A stretch of DNA of 64,000 bases from positions 186,001 to 250,000 of the forward strand of contig CAMTMP010000002.1 in NCBI GenBank assembly GCA_947073545.1, given 5' to 3'. The first letter of the stretch is position 1. Each line of letters opens with the position of its first letter. Source of the DNA: an uncultured bacterium. Lineage in GTDB: Bacteria; Bacillota; Clostridia; Lachnospirales; Lachnospiraceae. The notes below the pieces were generated by a model, which saw only the letters and a list, made by a program, of their open reading frames with translations, had not been told where the DNA came from and did no database searches. Of the stretch, positions 7,347 to 15,233 are shown one piece after another. A program made the position numbers and the translations under genes.

Positions 7347-8686
7347 TTTCCCTCCTGACTTTCCTTGGAACCGCCGTCTTTTCCGTTTGTCTTCGAGCTG
7401 GCGGTTTTCGCTTTGCCTGATGATTTTTTCTTGACAGGCGGCACATATTCTGTGAATGTCATGGATTCCTCAATCCGTCCCACAGTCATATAGGGAGCGA
7501 GATCCGTGGGCAGGCTCTTTTTATGCAGAACCCTGTTGACAAGGGACTTTACGCCTGCATAGAACACCGCAAAGATCGGCACGCCCACAATCATGCCAAG
7601 AACGCCGAAGAGACCGCCGAAAATGGTGATCGAGAAGATCACCCAGAAGCCGGAAAGCCCCGTAGAGTCGCCAAGGATCTTCGGACCGAGAATGTTGCCG
7701 TCAAACTGCTGTATAAAGATAATCAGAATACCGAAGTAAAGCGCCTGTTTGGGGTCAACCATCAGTACGAGAAGGGCGCTTGGAATGCCGCCGATCCATG
7801 GGCCGAAAAAGGGAATCACGTTGGTCACGCCGATAATCACGCTCACCAAAATGGAGTAGGGCGTGCCGATCACACTGGTACATACAAAGCAGATGATGCC
7901 TATGATAATGGAGTCCACAATCTTGCCGCCGATAAAGCCGATAAACGTGCTGTGCACAAAGCGGAAGTTGGAGACGATCTCATTGCCGGCCTCGCGGTCG
8001 AAGAGGGCATAGACGATCTTTTTCGCCTGTCCCGCAAATTTCTCCTTGCTGCCCAGCAGGTAGACGGAAATGATAAAGCCGATGATGAGATTCCAGAGCG
8101 CTTTAAACACGCCGATCACACTTAAGGAGACCGTTTTTAAAACCTCGTTGATGTGGGGCAGAAGGTTGGTGTTCACATACTCCAGTATCTTCGCGGAATA
8201 CTGGTTGATCAGTGCATCCACGGTGGCTTCCAGTTCCGGATTGTCTTTCAGCATGAGAAGTGCCCAGCTCGAGAGATTGTTGACGTAAATGGGGAACTGG
8301 AAAATAATGCTCTGTATGCTGCGTACCACTTCCGGAAGAATCAGCGCAAAAAGCTCATATAACACCAAAAGGACAACCACCAGCGTAGCCAGAATGGAGC
8401 ACGCGCGCATGCGTTTTCTGACTTTTGGCGTTATGTCAATGTTCGCTTTTTTGTAAAGCGGCTTCATGATCTTATTTTCAATGGCATTCAAAATGGGGGT
8501 AAACAGATAGGCAAGTACCAAACCATCAATGATCGGCATGGCGATGGTAATGAATTTTCCTAGTCCGCCCATAAAGTTAGAGCGGTGGAAGAGTATATAA
8601 TAGAAAAGAATCGCTCCTGCCAGCGAAAGGAACCCGGTAATGCCCCAGTACAAATATTTTTTATCAAATTTGATTTTCATGTACAA
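7343..8686 (-). CDS. AI-2E family transporter (PerM/YdiK-type membrane protein)
   Basis: 447-aa polytopic membrane protein of the UPF0118/AI-2E exporter family, whose members include the quorum-signal exporter TqsA and several Na+/H+ antiporters. About eight helices; family blocks near the C-terminal half are visible (GVTNVIPFFGPWIGGIPSALL, then GPKILGDSTGLSGFWVIFSI). The C-terminal tail (about residues 405-447) is hydrophilic, rich in Lys and Ser, and cytoplasmic. The substrate cannot be deduced. It is first in a two-gene leftward operon with its own promoter, divergent from the ttcA-like gene. Confidence 0.88.
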   Translation of the reverse strand: MYMKIKFDKKYLYWGITGFLSLAGAILFYYILFHRSNFMGGLGKFITIAMPIIDGLVLAYLFTPILNAIENKIMKPLYKKANIDITPKVRKRMRACSILATLVVVLLVLYELFALILPEVVRSIQSIIFQFPIYVNNLSSWALLMLKDNPELEATVDALINQYSAKILEYVNTNLLPHINEVLKTVSLSVIGVFKALWNLIIGFIISVYLLGSKEKFAGQAKKIVYALFDREAGNEIVSNFRFVHSTFIGFIGGKIVDSIIIGIICFVCTSVIGTPYSILVSVIIGVTNVIPFFGPWIGGIPSALLVLMVDPKQALYFGILIIFIQQFDGNILGPKILGDSTGLSGFWVIFSITIFGGLFGVLGMIVGVPIFAVFYAGVKSLVNRVLHKKSLPTDLAPYMTVGRIEESMTFTEYVPPVKKKSSGKAKTASSKTNGKDGGSKESQEGK

Positions 8687-8733
8687 AACCTTTCCGCTTG
8701 TAAAGATATATTTGAATACATAAAGATATTTAT

Positions 8734-8762
8734 ATTATAGCAATTCGGAGGCGGGGAGACAA
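8734..8762 (-). promoter_or_regulatory. Promoter of the AI-2E-type transporter operon
   Basis: On the minus strand TTGTCT (8762-8757), 17-bp spacer, TATAAT (8739-8734), about 45 nt upstream of the start codon at 8686. Confidence 0.65.
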
Positions 8763-8877
8763 TAGCAAAAAAATAGTGCGGAAAGGGAAATTATTATGTA
8801 TACTATATGACAGGGAATGGGATAGCGCGCATTTGTGGTTACCGTAAGATCCCAAAAGAGGAACGAGGAAAACGGAC

Positions 8878-9633
8878 ATGAATTTACAACAAGTACTTAG
8901 CCTTACTAGAAAGGCTGTGGATGATTATCATATGATTGAAGCGGGCGACCGCGTTGCGGTGGGTATTTCCGGCGGCAAGGACAGTCTGACCCTTCTCTAT
9001 GCCCTGCAGGGGCTGCTGCGGTTTTATCCGGCGGCCTTTGAACTCTGCGCGGTGACGGTGGATCTCGGTTTCGGGAATCTGGATTTATCGGAAATCGAAA
9101 AACTGTGCAGGGAATTGGACGTGCCGTATCATATTGTAAAAACCGATATCGGGAAAATTATCTTTGAGGACAGGAAGGAATCCAACCCCTGTTCCCTCTG
9201 CGCAAAGATGCGAAAAGGTGCGCTCAATGACGCCATGAAAGCGCTTGGATGCAATAAAGTGGCATATGCGCACCACAAGGATGATGTGGTGGAAACAATG
9301 ATGATGTCGCTGATCTATGAGGGGCGGTTTCACACCTTCCGTCCGGTGACCTATCTCGACCGCACACAGATTACCGTGATCCGGCCTCTGCTCTATATGA
9401 ATGAGGCGGATGTGATTGGTTTTGTGCGCAAAAATCAGGTTCCCGTAGTCAAGAGCCCTTGTCCGGCGGACGGGCATACCAAGCGGGAGACCGTGAAAAA
9501 TCTCGTACAGCAGATCAATCTGGAAGCCCCAGGGGTGAAGGAGCGTATGTTTACGGCAATCGTAAGCGGAAAAATAGAAGGCTGGGAGAAAGCGGAACAT
9601 GACAGGCGGACAAAGGATGTAACAGGGACATAA
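8878..9633 (+). CDS. TtcA-family tRNA 2-thiolation protein (PP-loop ATPase)
   Basis: 251-aa N-type ATP pyrophosphatase of the TtcA/TtuA group that thiolates tRNA bases. The PP-loop SGGKDS is at residues 31-36. The cysteines of the iron-sulfur-dependent TtcA type are present: NPCSLCAKMRKG in the middle and a C-terminal SPCPADG. AYAHHKDDVVETMM is the conserved central block. These features support tRNA C32 2-thiocytidine synthesis, though related clostridial proteins are not tested individually. It is first of a rightward group leading into the tyrosine recombinase gene. Confidence 0.85.
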   Translation: MNLQQVLSLTRKAVDDYHMIEAGDRVAVGISGGKDSLTLLYALQGLLRFYPAAFELCAVTVDLGFGNLDLSEIEKLCRELDVPYHIVKTDIGKIIFEDRKESNPCSLCAKMRKGALNDAMKALGCNKVAYAHHKDDVVETMMMSLIYEGRFHTFRPVTYLDRTQITVIRPLLYMNEADVIGFVRKNQVPVVKSPCPADGHTKRETVKNLVQQINLEAPGVKERMFTAIVSGKIEGWEKAEHDRRTKDVTGT

Positions 9634-9664
9634 CGGACCGAAACGATAAAAACGGGGTGAGAAT

Positions 9665-10732
9665 ATGGCGGGAAAAAATCATACATACCATGAGAAGAGA
9701 GAGACAGGCTATATATTACAGCTTCGCGAACTGCTGGCGGATCTGCCGCCCTACGCGAGGGACTATTTCCGCGCGGTGGAACAGAAATCCAGCGCAAAGA
9801 CAAGGATATCCTATGCCTATGACCTGCAGGTTTTTCTGCGGTTTTTACTCGACAAAAATCCGGCGTTGAAAAACAAGAGCATGAGGGACGTTACCCTGAA
9901 AGATCTGGACTGCCTGACCAGCGTAGACATCGAGGAATATCAGGAGTACCTAAAATATTATGAGTCCGAAACCGGGGAGCAGAAAAACGGCGCCAGCAGC
10001 ATCGCGAGGAAAATGTCGTCTCTGCGCAGTTTTTTGGACTATTATTATAAGAAAGAACTGCTCACAAGAAATGTAGCGATGCAGGTGGATATGCCTAAAC
10101 TCCACGAAAAGGCGATTATCCATCTGGAACCGGACGAGGTAGCTATTTTTCTGGACAGTCTGGAAACGTATGAAAAGGAACTGACAGGGAAGAAAAGAGA
10201 TTTTTTTCTTAAGACAAAGGTGCGGGATATCGCCATCGTCACCCTGTTTCTGGGCACCGGCATCCGGGTTTCGGAGTGTGTGGGACTGGATTTAAACGAT
10301 GTGAATTTCCGGGAGAACAGCATCCGCATTATCCGCAAAGGCGGCAGCGAGGCCGTGCTCTATTTTGGGGATGAAGTGGAAAAAGCGCTGTTAGATTATA
10401 TCGAAGGGCCACGGGCGCAGACGGCTGCACAGGCGCTTCCGGGGGAGGAAAACGCCCTGTTTTTCTCTTTACAAAAAAAGCGGATCAGCGTACACGCGGT
10501 GGAGAATCTGGTGGAAAAGTATGCCAGGGAGTTTGTGCCCCAGAAAAAGATCACACCCCATAAACTGCGTTCCACTTTTGGCACATCATTATATCAGGAG
10601 ACCGAGGATATTTATCTGGTGGCGGATGTGCTCGGACACTCGGATGTGGGCACGACCAGAAAGCACTACGCGGCGATCAAGGATCAGAACAGAAGAAAAG
10701 CGGCGCGCACCATTAAGCTGCGGGACAACTGA
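9665..10732 (+). CDS. Tyrosine recombinase of the Xer family (XerS-like)
   Basis: 355 aa. The N-terminal SAM-like core-binding domain (about 30-135) precedes a catalytic domain with the complete active site: Arg201 (GTGIRVSE), Lys225 (IRKGG), His299 and Arg302 (TPHKLRSTF), His325 (LGHSD) and Tyr335 (RKHYAAI). Its length exceeds typical XerC/XerD (about 300 aa) and matches single-recombinase XerS of streptococci, which also has a long N-terminus and an insertion between domains. No phage or integron genes surround it, so a housekeeping role in chromosome-dimer resolution is likelier than mobility (inference). GGGGTGA precedes the ATG. Confidence 0.85.
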   Translation: MAGKNHTYHEKRETGYILQLRELLADLPPYARDYFRAVEQKSSAKTRISYAYDLQVFLRFLLDKNPALKNKSMRDVTLKDLDCLTSVDIEEYQEYLKYYESETGEQKNGASSIARKMSSLRSFLDYYYKKELLTRNVAMQVDMPKLHEKAIIHLEPDEVAIFLDSLETYEKELTGKKRDFFLKTKVRDIAIVTLFLGTGIRVSECVGLDLNDVNFRENSIRIIRKGGSEAVLYFGDEVEKALLDYIEGPRAQTAAQALPGEENALFFSLQKKRISVHAVENLVEKYAREFVPQKKITPHKLRSTFGTSLYQETEDIYLVADVLGHSDVGTTRKHYAAIKDQNRRKAARTIKLRDN

Positions 10733-10794
10733 AAAATGACCGCAGGAAATTCTATGAGAAAAGGAAGACGGCAAAGGCTGTCAGGGTATTATGG

Positions 10795-11496
10795 ATGGAA
10801 CTCTTTTTCCCTGTGTTGTTAGAGGAATTTGTCTCCCTCGTGTTTCTGGAAAAAGTACGCAGAAAATTTCATTTTGAGGAACAACAGACTGCAGAAGTCA
10901 GGAAAGTGGCGGAAGAAATGCTGCCCGTGCTGCAAAAGGAAGCTTTCTGGGTGAGGGCTTCATATATATGGGAGAAATGCCCATACCGGGCAGAAAATAC
11001 GGAAGCTGACCGTGAGACTACATATGAAAAAGTTGCGATGTCTCTTGGAAAAGGCATAGATTTTTTGCAGGAGAGCTACGGCGAAAAGGGGTTGTTTTTA
11101 CAGAGCTATATCGTGGAAGTGCTGGCAGGAGAGCTTTTGATGCGGGGGTACGACGCTTATAACAGATATATCGCAGCCCATACGGACAGGCATGTGGCCC
11201 GGTATCATTTTCCGGGCAGCGAGGATACGTTTCCCCTTGAAATGCTGCCGGAGCTGCTAAAGGATCTCACACAGAAAATCACATGTAATGCGTCCTTTTG
11301 TATGCTGCCGAAAAAGAGTGTCGTATTTGTTTCAGAGTTGACCCAGGATGAGGCGGTACACTGTCAGGGAATTTGCGTTGGGTGCGGCAATGTCGCCTGT
11401 CCGAATAGAACGGATGACGATCTTCCCATAAGAAAAGAAATGACAGATTTGCCCTTAACTTACGGATACAGTCGGATTTTTGGGAGCCATACGTAA
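10795..11496 (+). CDS. MetH-activation-domain-like (cobalamin-associated) protein
   Basis: 233-aa soluble protein. I recognise a pattern resembling the stand-alone vitamin B12-dependent methionine synthase activation proteins of Clostridia: helical N-terminal half, then the ARYHFPGSEDTFPLE block and ITCNASFCMLPKKSVVFVS, followed by a cysteine cluster (CVGCGNVACPNR). In MetH this domain binds S-adenosylmethionine for reductive reactivation of the corrinoid. The next gene encodes a Cys-rich small-domain protein of a type also linked to cobalamin loci, which supports the idea. No metH gene is in the window. Assignment is moderate; it could be a corrinoid-protein activator of another kind. Confidence 0.62.
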   Translation: MELFFPVLLEEFVSLVFLEKVRRKFHFEEQQTAEVRKVAEEMLPVLQKEAFWVRASYIWEKCPYRAENTEADRETTYEKVAMSLGKGIDFLQESYGEKGLFLQSYIVEVLAGELLMRGYDAYNRYIAAHTDRHVARYHFPGSEDTFPLEMLPELLKDLTQKITCNASFCMLPKKSVVFVSELTQDEAVHCQGICVGCGNVACPNRTDDDLPIRKEMTDLPLTYGYSRIFGSHT

Positions 11497-11543
11497 TTTG
11501 TATCGTGTCATATATAGGATAAAAAAGGATAAGGAAAGAATAC

Positions 11544-11780
11544 ATGGAATATTCACATCGGTTTTTTGAGAATCAGGCGTGTCAGTATTTTCCCTGCCAT
11601 AAGGGATTGCAGGACTTTAATTGTCTGTTTTGTTACTGTCCGATGTATCCTAGAGAAACCTGTTCGGGAAATCCGGCTTATATAGAAATAGATGGAAAAA
11701 GAATCAAGGACTGTACGGAATGCACGTTTCCCCATCGGCCGGAAAACTATGATAAAATCATGAAGATATTGAGTGAGTAG
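11544..11780 (+). CDS. Cysteine-rich small-domain protein
   Basis: 78 aa with eight cysteines in the order C-x(4)-C, then CLFCYCP, C, and DCTECTFPHRP, matching the Cys-rich small domain (zinc-ribbon-like) family. Homologous domains often occur beside or fused to cobalamin-assembly proteins such as CobZ. It is a probable metal-binding protein of unknown biochemical role. It lies 47 nt after the MetH-activation-like gene with an A/G-rich ribosome site (GGAAAG) upstream, probably in the same transcript. Confidence 0.8.
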   Translation: MEYSHRFFENQACQYFPCHKGLQDFNCLFCYCPMYPRETCSGNPAYIEIDGKRIKDCTECTFPHRPENYDKIMKILSE

Positions 11781-11808
11781 GCAATTATGAGAGGATTTTG
11801 CGACATAT

Positions 11809-11877
11809 CGGGTTATGTGCGATAACCCGGTGGAATGTCTTCAACTATGAAATAAATGTGTATTTGTTTCATAGTTG
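11809..11877. other. Two hairpins downstream of the Cys-rich gene
   Basis: CGGGTTAT/ATAACCCG (11809-11816, 11822-11829) and an 11-bp perfect stem CAACTATGAAA/TTTCATAGTTG (11842-11852, 11867-11877). Neither is followed by a good T-run on the + strand. They probably protect or end the transcript. Confidence 0.45.
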
Positions 11878-12016
11878 GACACTGCCTGATGACAGATACC
11901 TGCTGTTCCGTGTCTTCTCATGGGTAAGCCTAATGTAATTGGAATTATAGGTCAATTCAATTTGTACCTTATGATAGATCCAGCCGGGAATCCGGGATTC
12001 ATTTTGCCGGTAAATA

Positions 12017-12062
12017 CAGGAACCGGACATAGTATCAACATGGTGATTATGTCCGGTTCCTG
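12017..12062. other. Perfect 15-bp inverted repeat
   Basis: CAGGAACCGGACATA (12017-12031) pairs perfectly with TATGTCCGGTTCCTG (12048-12062) across a 16-nt loop. It lies 7 nt beyond the stop of the leftward GyrI-like gene, between convergent genes. No T-run follows on either strand, so it is not a standard terminator. Confidence 0.55.
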
Positions 12063-12068
12063 TGAGAA

Positions 12069-12713
12069 TCACAGTGAATCGTTCTCTGGTTTTACAGGAT
12101 GCCGGATCACTGTTTTCAGGTTTTCCGGCTTACATTTTCTAACGTCGCTTAAATAAATTTCATGGTGGCGGCGCCCATCTGCCATATCCGGAACAAATCC
12201 TTGCCCGCGGGCAAAGTTGTCCATGGACGCTACGACAGCCGGTTCGTCATCATAAGGTCCTATGTGCATACACTGCACGCACAGCCCTTCGTTGTATGTC
12301 AGAAATTCCACTTGGGAAAAGTCGGTGTTTTTCTTCCTGGAGGCTTCGGTGACCGCCCATGTAAATTCTTCTTCTGTCACAAATTCCGGCAGGCGGATCA
12401 TGGAAATCCACTCAAAATCCTCTTTTCTGGCATAATCTATGCCGATGATCCCGTCCTGCCACCACAGTCCCTCCAGAGGCGGCACCACATAATCGAAATA
12501 TCCTTCGATCCGATGATCTCCCATCTTACTCATTTTAATGGTGTAGGCGATGCCGTAAAGCAGTCCGATCGATTGTTTGTAAGCGCCGTCCTCCTCGTTA
12601 GGATCGCCTTTACCTCGCACCGCAATAAAATTCATTGCCGGCACCGTAATCAGGCAGGGCTTCTTTTTCGGAAGATAAAATTCTTTGTATTCTTTTTTGT
12701 AGTCAAAGGCCAT
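12069..12713 (-). CDS. GyrI-like small-molecule-binding domain protein
   Basis: 214 aa. Resembles GyrI-like/SOUL-fold proteins that bind small amphipathic molecules or counter DNA gyrase inhibitors. Features: KKPCLITVPAMNFIAVRGKGDPNEE near the N-terminus, the LYGIAYTIKMS and PPLEGLWW blocks, and GLCVQCMHIGPYDDEPAVVA in the C-terminal half. The ATG at 12713 is preferred over 12740 because GAGAGG lies 9 nt upstream. It is monocistronic. Its promoter carries a short palindrome in an 18-bp spacer, as expected of a gene under an activator that remodels DNA. Confidence 0.8.
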   Translation of the reverse strand: MAFDYKKEYKEFYLPKKKPCLITVPAMNFIAVRGKGDPNEEDGAYKQSIGLLYGIAYTIKMSKMGDHRIEGYFDYVVPPLEGLWWQDGIIGIDYARKEDFEWISMIRLPEFVTEEEFTWAVTEASRKKNTDFSQVEFLTYNEGLCVQCMHIGPYDDEPAVVASMDNFARGQGFVPDMADGRRHHEIYLSDVRKCKPENLKTVIRHPVKPENDSL

Positions 12714-12777
12714 TTTCGATTTCCTCTCCATCACAATCATGGCAGCTTGCCATTTATTCAGTCTTAATTCATTGAAA

Positions 12778-12807
12778 ATTATAACCCGTAAGGACTTACA
12801 TTTTCAA
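12778..12807 (-). promoter_or_regulatory. Promoter with palindromic spacer for the GyrI-like gene
   Basis: Minus strand: TTGAAA (12807-12802), 18-bp spacer, TATAAT (12783-12778). The spacer contains the palindrome GTAAG-TC-CTTAC (12799-12788). A long spacer with central dyad is the arrangement used by MerR-family activators. Confidence 0.6.
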
Positions 12808-12879
12808 TAAATTATTGCAATTTGGTGTACAAGACTGGTTGATAAGACTGATTTATAAGACGCAAGATTATGTTAGCCG

Positions 12880-13284
12880 CTATTTATTGTTTGACACATC
12901 ATAATACGGTACAATCAGGTGTGCGTCCGCAAAGATGGCATCGCTTGTCAGGTTGTTGATCTGCATCACTTCAAGGATGTACTCGTGGATAGACCCGTAA
13001 TGAGTCTCATCCATGTAGTCTTTTGCGATAGACCATAAGGTGTCATTGTCTGAGACAACAATGCTTTTATAATATTTAGAGGATTCCTGCAAAGGGTCGT
13101 TCTTTGCGCTGGACCGGAAAGAACTGACAGCGATGGATACGGTGACAATCAGACAGAAGGTCATCACAAACAGGAGGAAGTTTTTCCTCATTTCATGTCT
13201 TCTGCGTATGCGGTTATTGCGGATTCTTCTCTCGCTTCTGATATCCTGCGGTCTTTTGCTTTTCTGTGCCATAGTTCTATTCAT
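12880..13284 (-). CDS. YneA-like SOS cell-division suppressor (membrane anchor plus LysM)
   Basis: 134 aa. A very basic N-terminus (KSKRPQDIRSERRIRNNRIR) precedes one membrane helix (about residues 34-52). The extracellular part carries a single LysM-type domain (SIVVSDNDTLWSIAKDYMD to HLIVPY). Architecture and position, divergent from lexA, match Bacillus YneA, which delays septation during DNA damage. The ATG at 13284 has AAGGAG 6 nt upstream; the longer frame would start inside the operator region. Expression is very likely LexA-controlled, since LexA-like boxes cover and follow its promoter. Confidence 0.85.
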   Translation of the reverse strand: MNRTMAQKSKRPQDIRSERRIRNNRIRRRHEMRKNFLLFVMTFCLIVTVSIAVSSFRSSAKNDPLQESSKYYKSIVVSDNDTLWSIAKDYMDETHYGSIHEYILEVMQINNLTSDAIFADAHLIVPYYDVSNNK

Positions 13285-13327
13285 AGTCGACTCCTTTCTT
13301 GGAGATATAGTAAATGGATTTTCGAAC

Positions 13328-13354
13328 CGAACAAATGTTGCAAACAAATGTTCT
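13328..13354. promoter_or_regulatory. Two adjoining LexA-box-like sites
   Basis: CGAACAAATGTTGC (13328-13341) and CAAACAAATGTTCT (13341-13354), each close to the Firmicutes LexA consensus CGAAC-N4-GTTCG with one or two mismatches. They lie just downstream of the predicted yneA transcription start. Confidence 0.65.
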
Positions 13355-13364
13355 TTATGGGTGT

Positions 13365-13393
13365 ATTATATCGAACGTGTTTTCGTATGTCAA
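13365..13393 (-). promoter_or_regulatory. Consensus promoter of the yneA-like gene with a LexA box in its spacer
   Basis: Minus strand: TTGACA (13393-13388), exactly 17 bp, TATAAT (13370-13365), a perfect sigma-A promoter. The spacer contains CGAAAACACGTTCG (13385-13372), one mismatch from GAAC-N4-GTTC. A perfect promoter held silent by a repressor is typical of SOS genes. Confidence 0.8.
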
Positions 13394-13413
13394 TACTATT
13401 TCTGTAAAAAAAT

Positions 13414-13427
13414 CGAACAAATTTTCT
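13414..13427. promoter_or_regulatory. LexA-box-like site upstream of the lexA promoter
   Basis: CGAACAAATTTTCT, one mismatch from the GAAC-N4-GTTC core. It sits 11 bp upstream of the lexA -35 box and could serve autorepression. A weaker site (CTGAATATATGTTTGC, 13426-13441) overlaps the -35. Confidence 0.5.
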
Positions 13428-13437
13428 GAATATATGT

Positions 13438-13466
13438 TTGCTTTATTCGTATTTTTATGCTATGAT
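13438..13466 (+). promoter_or_regulatory. lexA promoter
   Basis: TTGCTT (13438-13443), 17-bp spacer, TATGAT (13461-13466), about 70 nt upstream of the lexA start codon. Confidence 0.6.
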
Positions 13467-13537
13467 TGGTGTATGTAAATCGACGGACTATAAGTAACGG
13501 CCCAAAAAGGTCTTGAGAAAGGACGAGGATTTTAAAT

Positions 13538-14158
13538 ATGGCACAGGGAAAGATCACTGTAAAGCAGCAGCAGATTCTTGATTATATTAAAGAAGAGATT
13601 TTAAACAAAGGATATCCTCCGGCTGTCCGGGAGATCTGTGAGGCGGTAAATTTGAAGTCTACTTCCTCGGTACACTCCCATTTGGAGACATTGGAAAAAA
13701 ACGGTTACATCAGAAGAGATCCCACGAAACCCCGCGCGATTGAAATTTGTGATGATAATTTCCAGATGGTTCGCACGGAGATGGTTTCCCTTCCTGTGAT
13801 CGGACAGGTTGCGGCGGGGCTGCCGATTCTGGCGGAGCAGAATATTGACAGTTATTTTCCGGTTCCGGCGGATATGGTTCCGGGCGGTGATTCCTTTGTA
13901 CTTAGGGTAAAGGGCGATTCCATGGTTAATGTCGGCATTTACAATGGCGACCAGATTTTTGTAAACTGCTGTCAGACGGCGTCGAACGGCGATACCATCG
14001 TGGCGCTGATCGACGATTCGGCCACCGTGAAGACTTTTTATAAAGAAAACGGACATATCCGCTTACAGCCCGAAAATGACTCTATGGACCCTATTATTGT
14101 GGATGACTGCCAGATTTTGGGGAAGGTGTTTGGTGTGTTCCGGCTTTATAAACATTGA
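13538..14158 (+). CDS. lexA: LexA repressor
   Basis: SOS-response repressor and self-cleaving serine protease, 206 aa. N-terminal winged helix ([13 protein letters not shown], then the recognition helix [18 protein letters not shown], about residues 9-60). The C-terminal protease domain shows the Ala93-Gly94 cleavage site (VAAGLP), Ser128 (GDSM) and Lys165 (ATVKTF), the catalytic dyad. Transcribed divergently from the YneA-like gene, with several LexA-type boxes in the shared gap, implying autoregulation. AGAAAGGACGAGG precedes the ATG. A terminator follows. Confidence 0.97.
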   Translation: MAQGKITVKQQQILDYIKEEILNKGYPPAVREICEAVNLKSTSSVHSHLETLEKNGYIRRDPTKPRAIEICDDNFQMVRTEMVSLPVIGQVAAGLPILAEQNIDSYFPVPADMVPGGDSFVLRVKGDSMVNVGIYNGDQIFVNCCQTASNGDTIVALIDDSATVKTFYKENGHIRLQPENDSMDPIIVDDCQILGKVFGVFRLYKH

Positions 14159-14493
14159 ACAGGCATATAAAAGTTAAAATATGAAACATAAGGAATGCTC
14201 TGAGCGAAAAAGGATCTCTTTTTGAGTGAACACAGGAACCGTTCAGAGCATTTTTTGATATCAGTATGCTCTCTTTTTTGTGCAGGAAATGAGAGGAAAC
14301 GCAAACCGGAATTACGAGGTCTGGATACCTGTCGTTAAAAAATGAAAAACGTGAGAAGTTATTTCCAGCATAGCGGCCTTTGATTCAGGCATACTACATA
14401 GTAATCGTAACGGCATAGCTTTTGCGGTTACGATGAACAATCAGTCTCTCATCTATTATTCAGGGGTTGATGTCTTATGAAGGGGGAAGGAAA
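14159..14493. other. Gene-free gap after lexA
   Basis: Besides the lexA terminator (14194-14256) this 335-bp gap contains only an 8-bp inverted repeat ATCGTAAC/GTTACGAT (14404-14411, 14427-14434). I find no convincing coding frame or strong promoter pair; an 18-codon frame near 14288 has poor ribosome-site spacing. Confidence 0.5.
14194..14256 (+). terminator. Intrinsic terminator after lexA
   Basis: AATGCTCTGA (14194-14203) pairs with TCAGAGCATT (14243-14252), followed by TTTT. The large loop includes a smaller A/T-rich hairpin. Confidence 0.7.
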
Positions 14494-14718
14494 ATGAGAA
14501 ACAGAGCTTTGGACTGCCTTGCCCTGACGATTGCCATCATTGGCGCTATCAACTGGGGATTGATCGGACTTTTCAGCTTTGACCTTGTGGCATTTATTTT
14601 CGGTAACATGTCATGGTTTTCCAGAATCATTTACGCCCTGGTGGGTATCGCCGGATTGTATATCATCACATTTTATATGTATACGAACGGCAATATGGCA
14701 GAGTCAAACAAGGCATAG
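14494..14718 (+). CDS. DUF378 family small membrane protein
   Basis: 74 aa with two hydrophobic helices (CLALTIAIIGAINWGLIGLF; IIYALVGIAGLYIITFYM). The GAINWGLIGLF and YALVGIAGLY motifs are characteristic of DUF378 (YuzA-like) proteins of unknown function. ATG 14494 is chosen because GGAAGG precedes it; an upstream in-frame ATG at 14467 would add a non-conserved nine-residue extension. Single-gene transcript ended by a bidirectional terminator. Confidence 0.85.
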   Translation: MRNRALDCLALTIAIIGAINWGLIGLFSFDLVAFIFGNMSWFSRIIYALVGIAGLYIITFYMYTNGNMAESNKA

Positions 14719-14762
14719 GTACGGACAGCGGAAGATAACGAAGAAAAACGAAAAAGAGAAAG

Positions 14763-14801
14763 ACAGAACCGGCGGTATCCGATGCGATACCCCGGTTCTG
14801 T
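14763..14801. terminator. Bidirectional terminator between DUF378 gene and rsfS
   Basis: ACAGAACCGG (14763-14772) pairs with CCGGTTCTGT (14792-14801), with an inner GGTATC/GATACC stem. It serves two convergent genes: A-rich sequence on the left, T-rich on the right. Confidence 0.8.
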
Positions 14802-14813
14802 TCTTTCCATAAA

Positions 14814-15170
14814 TTATTTGTTTTCAAGGGCCTCTTTGTCAGTAGGTACGCCGTCCCGCCAGATCCGTTCGAGATCGTAGAAGAGGCGGTTTTCCCTGTC
14901 AAAAATATGGATGATTACATCCTGAAAGTCCATCAAAATCCAGTTGGCATTCTGGTAACCTTCCATCTGTCTTAAAGTTACGCCAGCCCGGCCGAGCACT
15001 TCCGATACATTGTCAGCCATAGCCTGTATCTGACTCTTGTTACTGCCGTCCGCAATGATAAAATAGTCCGCAATGGTAGAGATTTCGCTGATATCAATGA
15101 TGCGGACATCCTCCGCTTTTTTATCTTCCAGCGCGTTTACTGCCATAAGTGCTGTTTCCCTTGTGTTCAT
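14814..15170 (-). CDS. rsfS: Ribosome silencing factor RsfS
   Basis: 118 aa. RsfS binds L14 on the 50S subunit and blocks subunit joining under starvation. The family pattern is clear: ALEDKKAEDVRIIDISEIS, IADYFIIADGSNKSQIQAMADNV, and the C-terminal WILMDFQDVIIHIFDRENR with FYDLERIW. It is the last gene of the leftward rplU-to-rsfS cluster, downstream of yqeK and nadD, as in most Firmicutes. Confidence 0.95.
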   Translation of the reverse strand: MNTRETALMAVNALEDKKAEDVRIIDISEISTIADYFIIADGSNKSQIQAMADNVSEVLGRAGVTLRQMEGYQNANWILMDFQDVIIHIFDRENRLFYDLERIWRDGVPTDKEALENK

Positions 15171-15233
15171 AACGATAACCTGCCTTTCTCTGAGCCATAT
15201 TGATAAGCATCATCCTGTTTATAAGACGCTCCG

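Noticed and set aside
11920-12156. 78-codon rightward frame between the Cys-rich gene and the GyrI-like gene
   Set aside because: It covers the perfect 15-bp inverted repeat and the antisense of the GyrI-like gene; no ribosome site.
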